A stretch of 13,191 nucleotides of DNA from Pseudomonadota bacterium. GTDB lineage: Bacteria > Myxococcota_A > Bradymonadia > UBA4248. The notes beneath the pieces were generated by a model. It was not told where the DNA came from, ran no database searches, and saw only the letters and a program-made list of their open reading frames with translations. Location of the stretch: NCBI GenBank assembly GCA_009786045.1, contig WQTY01000019.1:1-13191 (forward strand), given 5' to 3'. Of this stretch, positions 8,001 to 13,191 are shown piece after piece. Both the position numbers and the translations under genes were made by a program. The first letter of the stretch is position 1. Every line of letters starts with the position of its first letter.

Positions 8001-8366
8001 TTTATTGCAGACATTGGAGATGGCTATATAGACGCCTCAGAAAAAGGCAACTGTAATAGGCTAATCGTCGACCCTGTTATAAAAGAATCGAAGATTTTGA
8101 CAACCTATACTGCCGTAACACAGTATCTTTATGCAGATACAAAAACCTGTAAAACAATAAATTCTGACACCAAAGCAAAAGACGGCAATGACAAGCAATG
8201 CCTGCTTGCTCGATCTATTGTGAAGCGACACTATGAGGATGAGCTGATTTCAGATATTCTGAAAAAAAATGAAAATAAATACCCACTTTGCATCGTAACC
8301 ATTGACGGTGATGAAGGGTTTTGCAGAAAGGCTGAGGAACTCTGTCAGAAGGCGACTACAAATTAA
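5061..8366 (+). CDS. Exported 5'-nucleotidase-family surface protein, probable lipoprotein, degenerate metal site
   Basis: A 1101-residue protein with ribosome site GGAGA just upstream. The N-terminus has a hydrophobic signal (LSLVLVTLGFCHAC). Cys31 (preceded by Ala, followed by Gln) or Cys28 could be the lipidated Cys, but neither lipobox is ideal. The fold is that of UshA/CpdB-type 5'-nucleotidases: VVLLSEFSGRVEPR (55-68), NGDSVGRTS (238-246), IGNHNFDKHLDYL (271-283), IIAAHFNW (375-382), VFGEASDT (478-485). A C-terminal domain follows: VDIILMNAGMYG (793-804), MPYENNLVVFDMT (821-833), FPALSGIHISY (854-864), TNNFIADIGDGYI (978-990). Compared with the family, the Asp and His of the first motif are Glu60 and Ser62, and the late GHxH/GHxQ pair is Glu481/Ser483; Asp240, Asn273, His274 and His379 remain. 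Hydrolysis may be lost or altered. A 14-cysteine insert lies at 89-144. Much of the gene is A/T-rich. It sits 13 bases before the TonB receptor gene. Confidence 0.75.
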   Translation: MKSRAFALSGRRTMGRCLSLVLVTLGFCHACQEPSTVPYERPLDPTHGESYTLGVVLLSEFSGRVEPRHVINAAVCRSSNDFIWPRATCKKKCDVGICEADCIEACEMECLKTCTEEDCDQFCKTNCEQKDCKSECEVCEEEICERNSNSARLKLGEEFASWDAIKNEITIYPYGQEHGQEHLSHIICSIPDPTIKPSPCLEYEKHYICNTAQGGSVPLDALWKIYFSDEVRRIRASNGDSVGRTSAMSGFFSDIPTVQNLNAIGLNYDTIGNHNFDKHLDYLQNVINAASFRFVSATLENVPQNLTNIAPYAIFSVPADGDNGNALHVAVIGAVDDTTMAVVYSGKFGSLTISNHCAVKLALQDAYHKNVRAFIIAAHFNWRSTRALLVSLFGLIDPDFERKIVDDEEEQELLNNSLIPCRGLNLPIPEDHLILHYYNENNTRLDSVSQLTSEEIHELVNAVNAKINREIFEGIIAVFGEASDTSLLQAFVIDENDVLPSIDDNDTFRAKTHNFLLYNTDADDNGSWLDALRIVQPNAERFVGKVDISSIKAPKCTKIWNAERNRNEFICTGDPIKSDVPLKDVLWFIQVPGYSTFASSFSFVIHKTNDIKGDKVSNAYHAMLSGYHITSAVTGYTPKTPKQCEDRMMDHMPACKDYYHAAVSYIKVNQKDREAREAILEVLNVDECTKEIADAISSDQIQTEDVFDYWYCIYRASSHLICGEEDGLKPDFYPTEVFTFPQITQTGNQTNIYFPETDNDLRYGSSFVTGLFGDIYYAFSKILKDEGHLRENVDIILMNAGMYGTGIYYRVLESLRMQEYMPYENNLVVFDMTPRRFADYFEHGLAQRPRSGAFPALSGIHISYMKSDAYKKPKACADKKPERDKRVYEMFKVGVNGNNPEPIYVFLGTHDKPIDYSSLELKGCSIDNLNSCKEKTIHIFRNKDMLLEFLEEEGVREYYLTKPSEGNPTRPKEFRIMTNNFIADIGDGYIDASEKGNCNRLIVDPVIKESKILTTYTAVTQYLYADTKTCKTINSDTKAKDGNDKQCLLARSIVKRHYEDELISDILKKNENKYPLCIVTIDGDEGFCRKAEELCQKATTN
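5325..5492 (+). other. Cysteine-array insert within the surface protein (14 Cys in 56 residues)
   Basis: Residues 89-144 carry cysteines at 89, 93, 98, 102, 106, 110, 114, 119, 123, 127, 132, 136, 139 and 144, mostly spaced as CxxxC and separated by Glu, Asp and Lys. No CxxCH haem motif is present. In a helix, spacing by four would line the cysteines along one face. The segment sits after the first nucleotidase strand, where the family normally has a loop. Its role (disulfide scaffold, metal capture or surface spacer) cannot be told from sequence. Confidence 0.8.
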
Positions 8367-8379
8367 GGATTAGCAGACT

Positions 8380-10785
8380 ATGAACAATGCAAGAGCGTGG
8401 ATATTTGCTGCAGTAACTGGTATCGGCCTCATGCTGTCTGTCGATGCCTTTGCGCAGATAGGGCCGGATTTGAAGCCACCAGGATTGGCAGAAGATCACC
8501 CTATCGAATCCTTTACACGCGATGGTGCCAGACGCAATACTCAGGACGACTGGCGACTTGCCAACAGCTGGGAGCTCAACACCAGCGACGTGGTGTTCTC
8601 TGCGTCGAAAAAGCGCCAGCTTATCAGCGAGGCGCCGTCAACGATTCACGTCATCACGGATCGCGACATTGCCTCGCATGGGTGGCGCACCCTGGCCGAG
8701 ATTCTGCGGCATGTGCCCGGCGTTCAAACCCTTACGACGCAATCGCAATTCCAGTCGGTGATGATCCGCGGTCTCGTGGGCACAGAGAACAATAACGCTC
8801 GCATTCTCTGGCTGCAAAATGGCGTGCCCATCAACGATGTGCGTGACATGGGTATCTGGCTTGATGAAACTTATCCCGTTGAGCTCATTAAGCGTATTGA
8901 GGTCGTGCTCGGTCCTGGGTCGGCATTGTATGGCTCTGGTGCCTTTCAGGGTGTCATCAACATCTTTACCAAAGATCCCAAAGACATCCCAGCCCATGGC
9001 GAATATCGCCTTGCTGTTCAAAACAACCTCACGTTTAAGGCTTCGGCCATTGCAGCTTACAACAGCGAGGATGGCAATTTTGGCATCCTCGCGCATGTCT
9101 CTGGCAATACAACGCAAGGCCCAGGCCTGATTGGAGATTATGTTTATAAAGATTTCATCATGGATACAGCTGCTTCTCTGGTTTCTTCACAAAGACCTCC
9201 TACAACATATCGCATCGAACGCATCAACTCCAACTCAGATAAGCACTGGTACAGCATCAACTTTAAGCTGAATTACAAACAGTTCAAGATGCACCTGGGT
9301 TTTACCGATATCTATGCCGGTGCCGACGGTTCCGAAATCGTTCCAAACATTGGATATGAAGTAAATTATGATCCAACGCTTTCTGGCGTTGTGGATAGAG
9401 AGGAGAAACGGCCAAATTATCGGTTCAACCGCCGGGAATTCTATAGCGATCTGTTCTATGAAGACGGTTTTGGCGACAGTCTGACATTTTTGAGTTTGCT
9501 CTCGTACCGCCTCATCCAGTACCGAAATGAGAATTATAACGGACTATCGGCCGATAACTTCCCACATCTACCACTCGATGAGCGTTTTTTGACATACTTT
9601 GAAGGCGGGAGAGAGCGCAGGATATCTTTAAGTTCACTCCCTACTGGCTTTAATGACAAGGTTAATTTCAACACCCTGCAGCACAAGCTCCATGCGTTGG
9701 CTCAGCTTCAATGGCGAATCATTGATTCGAACGAGCTCATCGTGGGCGCCGTGTTAGAATACCACCATATTAATGCCCCCGAATTCACGACCGGCAGTCC
9801 TGTTACCTTAACGAACACGAATGGTGAGAAGATAGTGGAGTATCTGACAGATGGAAAGGACGCCCGCAATATCGGTTATGTCACCCCATCGATTTTCCTC
9901 CAGGACGAACAACGCTTTTGGGACGATCGCATCATTTTGACGGCAGGCGGCCGCGTCGACTTTTACAAGATCAATTTCGACGACTACAGCATTGCCCCCT
10001 CATGGCGTTTTGCAGCGCTTGCCAAATGGACCGACTGGATGACCATGCGCGTATCCTATGGCTATGCCTTTAAAGAGCCATCGCTCTACCAGCTTTATGT
10101 CGACATGTTCGACTATTTGGGTGACACGAAACTCAAGAGCGAAACCCTGCACAACGTCGAGCTCTCGATGCTCTTTACGCCCGCCTATTTTCTAACCCTT
10201 CGCGCAGACTTGTTTGCCACCTTCATGAGCGATCTCATTCGCATGGACTTCATAGAAACGCCTGACAGAGGGTTTGTCGGCATCCCCGGGCTCTACCATC
10301 CCGTGCAAGACTCCGGTGCACGCATTTTGGGCTTTGAAATCAGTGCAAACGCCAACATCGCCAAAAACTGGAATCTCTATACACACTACAATTTCCTGCA
10401 CAGTCAGCGCATTTATGAAAACAGCTCTGATGATCAGGATACCAATATTCGCGACGATGCCATGCACCGTTTCCGGCTGGGAGCAACCTATACTTCCGAT
10501 GCATTCATTGCAGATTTGGCATTTTTCCTGGTATCCCAATCCCCGAAGGTAAAAACGGCAAGACCTGGCAGCGATGATGGCTATTCCACTCCTCTCTACG
10601 CCATTCTCCAGCCCCATGTTACGGTAGCCCTGCCCGCCAACATCGGGTTCCTGGTTCAGGGCAGTCTGGCCTTCTCCGAAAAAATGACCGCCTCGCCAAC
10701 CTACCGATACTACTACGAAACAGAAGGCGTTCCTGTCGGCCGATACTCTGTCATGTTCTCGCTTCTCTATCCCTTCAAACGCTGA
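8380..10785 (+). CDS. TonB-dependent outer-membrane receptor
   Basis: An 801-residue outer-membrane receptor for energy-dependent import. AGGA (8366-8369) lies upstream, overlapping the stop of the previous gene. The signal peptide is residues 1-25, with likely cleavage at AFA/Q. A TonB-box-like SDVVFSASK (69-77) leads to a plug domain (78-197) with the family hallmarks: ISEAPSTIHVITDRDI, RTLAEILRHVPGV, VMIRGL, then LIKRIEVVLGPGSALYGSGAFQGVINIFT. The remaining 600 residues have the aromatic, alternating pattern of a 22-strand barrel. The length is normal for the family. The last strand ends LLYPFKR, so the usual terminal Phe is followed by two basic residues. The substrate is not evident; the plug resembles the CirA/BtuB/FepA branch in general. 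Immediate context (a nucleotidase-like lipoprotein upstream, an ECF-like permease downstream) suggests a small nutrient. TonB, ExbB and ExbD are not in the window. Confidence 0.93.
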   Translation: MNNARAWIFAAVTGIGLMLSVDAFAQIGPDLKPPGLAEDHPIESFTRDGARRNTQDDWRLANSWELNTSDVVFSASKKRQLISEAPSTIHVITDRDIASHGWRTLAEILRHVPGVQTLTTQSQFQSVMIRGLVGTENNNARILWLQNGVPINDVRDMGIWLDETYPVELIKRIEVVLGPGSALYGSGAFQGVINIFTKDPKDIPAHGEYRLAVQNNLTFKASAIAAYNSEDGNFGILAHVSGNTTQGPGLIGDYVYKDFIMDTAASLVSSQRPPTTYRIERINSNSDKHWYSINFKLNYKQFKMHLGFTDIYAGADGSEIVPNIGYEVNYDPTLSGVVDREEKRPNYRFNRREFYSDLFYEDGFGDSLTFLSLLSYRLIQYRNENYNGLSADNFPHLPLDERFLTYFEGGRERRISLSSLPTGFNDKVNFNTLQHKLHALAQLQWRIIDSNELIVGAVLEYHHINAPEFTTGSPVTLTNTNGEKIVEYLTDGKDARNIGYVTPSIFLQDEQRFWDDRIILTAGGRVDFYKINFDDYSIAPSWRFAALAKWTDWMTMRVSYGYAFKEPSLYQLYVDMFDYLGDTKLKSETLHNVELSMLFTPAYFLTLRADLFATFMSDLIRMDFIETPDRGFVGIPGLYHPVQDSGARILGFEISANANIAKNWNLYTHYNFLHSQRIYENSSDDQDTNIRDDAMHRFRLGATYTSDAFIADLAFFLVSQSPKVKTARPGSDDGYSTPLYAILQPHVTVALPANIGFLVQGSLAFSEKMTASPTYRYYYETEGVPVGRYSVMFSLLYPFKR

Positions 10786-10794
10786 TTCTCCTTT

Positions 10795-10880
10795 TGGGGG
10801 AGCATTGCCCCGAACCCCTTCACCCACAAGCGATACGAAGTATCGCAGGGGGTGTGGGGGAGTTGGCTCCCCCACAAAAA
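10795..10880. repeat. Structured palindromic repeat, copy 1
   Basis: The element has several nested inverted repeats. TGGGGGAGC at 10795-10803 is complementary to GCTCCCCCA at 10866-10874. GCGATAC/GTATCGC pair at 10830-10836 and 10840-10846. A 10-bp hairpin lies at 10853-10876 (TGTGGGGGAG, loop TTGG, CTCCCCCACA), followed by an A-run. Bases 10818-10880 align without gaps to 11084-11146, with 54 of 63 identical by hand count. Confidence 0.85.
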
Positions 10881-10891
10881 AAGATTTGGCT

Positions 10892-10918
10892 GGCCGACAC
10901 TTCGTGGTCGGCCTTTTT
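10892..10918 (+). terminator. Intrinsic terminator after the TonB receptor gene
   Basis: GGCCGAC (10892-10898) pairs with GTCGGCC (10907-10913) around an 8-base loop. A run of five T, then CTTT, follows directly. It lies 107 bases after the receptor stop and would end the three-gene transcript from the left. Confidence 0.85.
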
Positions 10919-10935
10919 CTTTCCCGGCAAACATT

Positions 10936-10950
10936 TGCAACTGAGTTGCA
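10936..10950. promoter_or_regulatory. 15-base perfect palindrome, possible operator
   Basis: TGCAACT and AGTTGCA flank a central G. The arms are perfect over 7 bp. The site is just downstream of the terminator and 217 bases ahead of the ECF-like gene, so it could be a regulator site for that gene; no promoter boxes can be placed confidently beside it. Confidence 0.3.
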
Positions 10951-11083
10951 CCTGTGATAACGCTCAAAATGCGTCAGGGCGTTTTCTGCTTAAGCCGCTG
11001 TGTACCCTCTGACTCAACTCTGCAAGCAGTTTATCCTTCATTTGCAATACAAGGTATGTGGTCATAAACGATGCGCTCTGCCA

Positions 11084-11146
11084 CTTCACCCACAAGCAAT
11101 GCGCAGCATTGCAGGGGGTGTGGGGAAGCCAGCTCCCCCACAAAAA
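11084..11146. repeat. Structured palindromic repeat, copy 2
   Basis: This copy aligns without gaps to 10818-10880. The inner stem is GCAATGC (11096-11102) with GCATTGC (11106-11112). Relative to copy 1, two base pairs are exchanged on both sides, so pairing is kept. The second hairpin (11119-11142) has one A/C mismatch. An A-run ends the element. Confidence 0.85.
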
Positions 11147-11166
11147 ACTGAAATTTAAAAAGAAGC

Positions 11167-12495
11167 ATGATGGATACTGAACAGCACCAGCGAGCGTATT
11201 TTTGGGTTTATGTGGCCATATTTGGCGCATTGTGGGGCGGGCTTGAACTGACGCTTGGAACTTTCCTTCATACGCTTCGCGTTCCGAAAACCGGCTTGAT
11301 GATGGTGACGCTGAGTGCTGTTTTGATGACAGCCCAGCGTACGGTTTACCCCGTGCGAGGCAGTACGCTGGCCACCGGTGTGGTGGCTGCCTGTTTGAAA
11401 AGTCTCTCGCCGGGAGGAGTCATCCTGGGCCCCATCGTGGGTATTTTATCAGAAGCACTCGTCATGGAATTCTGTATGCTGTTCTCTCGTCATATGCTGG
11501 TATGTGGTCTGGCAGGAGGATTGGCGGTCTTTGTATCTCAGATGCAGTCTGTTTTCAAAATGTGGCTGTATTACGGGAATGACTTCTTTCATGCAGCCAT
11601 GCGTGTTGTCACAAAATTTTTGCGCCTGGAGTCGACTGCTGCCCTGGGGTGGAGCTTTGTTGCCCTCTTCATGGGTATTGTGCTTGGGATTGGGTTTGTT
11701 GCCGGAATCATCGGAAACCGCTGGGGACGCCGTGTTTTGCGCGAGATTTCGAAAAACGATGCTGCCGGCATTTCACTGACCGCTGCCGAAATGCCTCTAT
11801 TGCCAGGCCCACAGATAAAATCGGCTTCGGAGATTCCACTTGGATTGGGTCAAAATAAGCGTTGGCGTTGCAAGCGTTTTTGCGAAAGGGCCATCGCAAC
11901 GCGCCGTTTGGTGGCGCCTGTGGCGCTCATCACACTCGTCATGCAGTTTGGCGGCGAGCTATGGCTCATGCTGTCAGCCACAGGTATTTTTCTCGCAACG
12001 TTATGGTTCCTGGCTCGCCCTGTCTTACTGTCGCTCTGGTGGCCAAAATTCTGGCTGCTTACCCTCGTGGTCAGCCTTCTTGGCGGCTTTATTCTGGCCT
12101 GGGAACTTGGGGGAAGCCCAAACTTCGAACTCGGGGCACAGGCAACAGCCCGCATGATATCGCGGGGGCTCTATGTTTTTTCGCTCGTAAGCTGGGCAAC
12201 GCACAGCCTGCGGCCTGAAGAAGTGCTGACCTTTTGGCAGCGAATAGGCCTGCCCAAAATGGGCGAAGCGCTGACGCAGGCTTATGGACTGTTGCCGGCC
12301 TGGCTGGATCGGTTTAACGCACTATTGGCAAAGCGTCCAGGTGGCCTGCGGCCGATGCTGCGTTATATCCGAAATGCTGCACTGCTGTGTATTATCGAAG
12401 CGACGCGTCAGGCGCAGGTTTCGGGGCCAATCCTCCAACAGGCACAGGCTCAAAAAGACAACGACGAAACGCATGCCGCAACGAAGCCCCCATAA
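11167..12495 (+). CDS. ECF-transporter-like membrane protein, S-like half joined to EcfT-like half
   Basis: A 442-residue inner-membrane protein. Residues 11-185 contain about six hydrophobic segments with the small-residue, Gly-rich style of ECF substrate-binding (S) components: FGALWGGLELTLGTFLH near the start, then RGSTLATGVVAACLKSLSPG and GVILGPIVGILSEAL. Residues 190-245 form a basic soluble loop. Residues 246-312 have three more membrane segments. Residues 325-415 (TARMISRGLYVFSLVSW, then LRPEEVLTFWQRIGLP, then IRNAALLCIIEATRQAQ) resemble the coupling part of EcfT, which contacts the ATPases. No ATPase gene is nearby. Two adjacent ATGs (11167, 11170) are possible and the ribosome site is weak. 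Position after a TonB receptor supports a nutrient importer; the substrate is unknown. The S/T assignment is by pattern only. Confidence 0.6.
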   Translation: MMDTEQHQRAYFWVYVAIFGALWGGLELTLGTFLHTLRVPKTGLMMVTLSAVLMTAQRTVYPVRGSTLATGVVAACLKSLSPGGVILGPIVGILSEALVMEFCMLFSRHMLVCGLAGGLAVFVSQMQSVFKMWLYYGNDFFHAAMRVVTKFLRLESTAALGWSFVALFMGIVLGIGFVAGIIGNRWGRRVLREISKNDAAGISLTAAEMPLLPGPQIKSASEIPLGLGQNKRWRCKRFCERAIATRRLVAPVALITLVMQFGGELWLMLSATGIFLATLWFLARPVLLSLWWPKFWLLTLVVSLLGGFILAWELGGSPNFELGAQATARMISRGLYVFSLVSWATHSLRPEEVLTFWQRIGLPKMGEALTQAYGLLPAWLDRFNALLAKRPGGLRPMLRYIRNAALLCIIEATRQAQVSGPILQQAQAQKDNDETHAATKPP

Positions 12496-12518
12496 CTTCG
12501 GCCAACAGCTTGGCTTCG

Positions 12519-13191
12519 TCAATCCTCCTGCTCTGGCGCGGCAATTTCAAAGCGTTCGATTTTTCGTATGAGGTTTCGACGTGAGATGCCAAGATCCTGT
12601 GCAGCCTTGGTGCGATTCCAGTCATTTCTGTTCAGAACATGAATGATGATGTCCTTTTCGATGCTTTCGAGGGTTGTCTGAATATTTCCCGCAACAGGAA
12701 ACTGAGCAGCATCGTAAAAATGGACGTAGTCCTGAATGGCATGCATGGCCGGCGCGGCCGGCGTATAGTCACGGCGAATCCTTGCGCTGACGAGTGCATT
12801 CGGAATGGGTCCCTGCTCGGGTGAGAGCACCACCAGACGCTCGATTTCGTTCTCCAGCTCCCGGACATTGCCCGGCCAGTCATACGCCACCAAAGATGCA
12901 ATGGCTGCATCGTCAAGCTGCTTAAGCGGCTTCCGGTTTTCGGCACTTTTTTTAGCCAGGAAGTGCCGGAGCAGAGGAGGAATGTCATCGCGCCGCGCCG
13001 CCAGCGAGGGCACTTTGAGATTGATGACGTTGATCCGATAGTAGAGATCCTGCCTGAAGGCACCTGTTCGAACCATCTCTGCGAGGTCACGATTGGTGGC
13101 GGCAACGATGCGAACATCGACCTTTCGTGTCACCGAATCTCCCACAGGCACGAAAGTACCCTCCTGCAAAACGCGCAGCAGCTTGACCTGC
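12519..13191 (-). CDS. Sigma-54-dependent activator, C-terminal part (cut by window edge)
   Basis: This is the 3' part of a second enhancer-binding protein on the opposite strand, convergent with the ECF-like gene and 23 bases from its stop. The frame stays open to the right edge (QVKLLRVLQEGTFVPVG), so the start lies outside the window. Visible AAA+ parts are the sensor VRIVAATNRDL, the arginine-finger region FRQDLYYRINVINLKVPSL, DDIPPLLRHFL and [15 protein letters not shown]. The end has a Fis-type helix-turn-helix (WNRTKAAQDLGISRRNLIRKIERF). Walker A, GAFTGA and any sensor domain are not visible, so its signal is unknown. It is clearly distinct from the FHA activator at 1587-2978. Proximity to the ECF-like gene does not by itself show control. 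Confidence 0.93.
   Translation of the reverse strand, partial: QVKLLRVLQEGTFVPVGDSVTRKVDVRIVAATNRDLAEMVRTGAFRQDLYYRINVINLKVPSLAARRDDIPPLLRHFLAKKSAENRKPLKQLDDAAIASLVAYDWPGNVRELENEIERLVVLSPEQGPIPNALVSARIRRDYTPAAPAMHAIQDYVHFYDAAQFPVAGNIQTTLESIEKDIIIHVLNRNDWNRTKAAQDLGISRRNLIRKIERFEIAAPEQED

Larger units (their letters stand above)
10786..11166. other. 381-base intergenic region: terminator and two structured repeats
   Basis: No gene is supported here; open frames present are short and run through the repeats. Contents in order are repeat copy 1, an intrinsic terminator, a 15-base palindrome, about 130 bases without a clear feature, then repeat copy 2 ending about 20 bases before the next start codon. 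No convincing promoter for the downstream membrane-protein gene was found, although the terminator implies one should exist. Confidence 0.7.

Noticed and set aside
10853..10880. Strong hairpin of repeat copy 1 as an intrinsic terminator
   Set aside because: The stem is followed by A residues on the + strand, and on the minus strand the T-run precedes the stem. The real terminator is the next hairpin, at 10892-10918.
10921..11083. Possible promoter boxes (TTGCAA near 11043 with TAAACG) for the permease gene
   Set aside because: The -10 match is only half of the consensus and no supporting element was seen, so it was not listed.
12501..12514. GCCAA/TTGGC hairpin between the convergent genes as a shared terminator
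   Set aside because: The stem has only 5 bp and neither side carries a T-run.
1..13191. CRISPR arrays, tRNA or rRNA genes, insertion sequences
   Set aside because: No regularly spaced repeats with unique spacers, no tRNA-like or rRNA stretches and no transposase frames were found.

Overview
The window looks like a chromosomal segment of a Gram-negative bacterium. Evidence for an outer membrane is a TonB-dependent receptor with a signal peptide. The regulators point to a deltaproteobacterial or Myxococcota-type lineage: an FHA-domain sigma-54 activator, a DUF4388-like protein, an NP-x-TP-style helical-repeat protein and a receiver/coiled-coil protein resembling FrzS, AglZ and RomR. No rRNA, marker gene or database search was available, so this placement is inference.

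Left part (1-3688): a tight, co-directional group of four genes. They are a pseudo-receiver/DUF4388-like protein (78-1337), a 67-residue protein of unknown role (1358-1561), an FHA + AAA+ + Fis-HTH sigma-54 activator best started at a GTG (1587-2978), and a helical-repeat protein whose ATG overlaps the previous stop (2975-3688). This is a signalling module. Phospho-acceptor residues appear degenerate in the receiver-like part, while the FHA domain could read Thr/Ser phosphorylation.

Middle part (3858-10785): three closely spaced genes. The first is an atypical receiver (Asp to Cys at the phosphorylation site) with an acidic tandem repeat, a Pro-rich linker and a coiled coil. The second is a 1101-residue exported, probable lipoprotein with the fold signature of 5'-nucleotidases of the UshA/CpdB type; it has lost several metal ligands and carries a 14-cysteine insert. 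The third is a TonB-dependent receptor, followed by a good intrinsic terminator (10892-10918).

Right part (10786-13191): a 381-base intergenic region holds the terminator and two copies of a structured GC-rich palindromic repeat, which differ by compensatory changes in the stem. Next comes a polytopic membrane protein (11167-12495) that reads as an ECF-transporter S-like half joined to an EcfT-like half. Convergent to it is the 3' part of a second sigma-54 activator, cut by the window edge.

The most interesting proposal is that the nucleotidase-like surface protein, the TonB receptor and the S-T fusion form an uptake route for one unknown small molecule. The surface protein would serve as a binding or altered-chemistry component, and the ATPases and TonB/ExbBD would be encoded elsewhere. 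Adjacency and family resemblance support this; no substrate can be named from the sequence.
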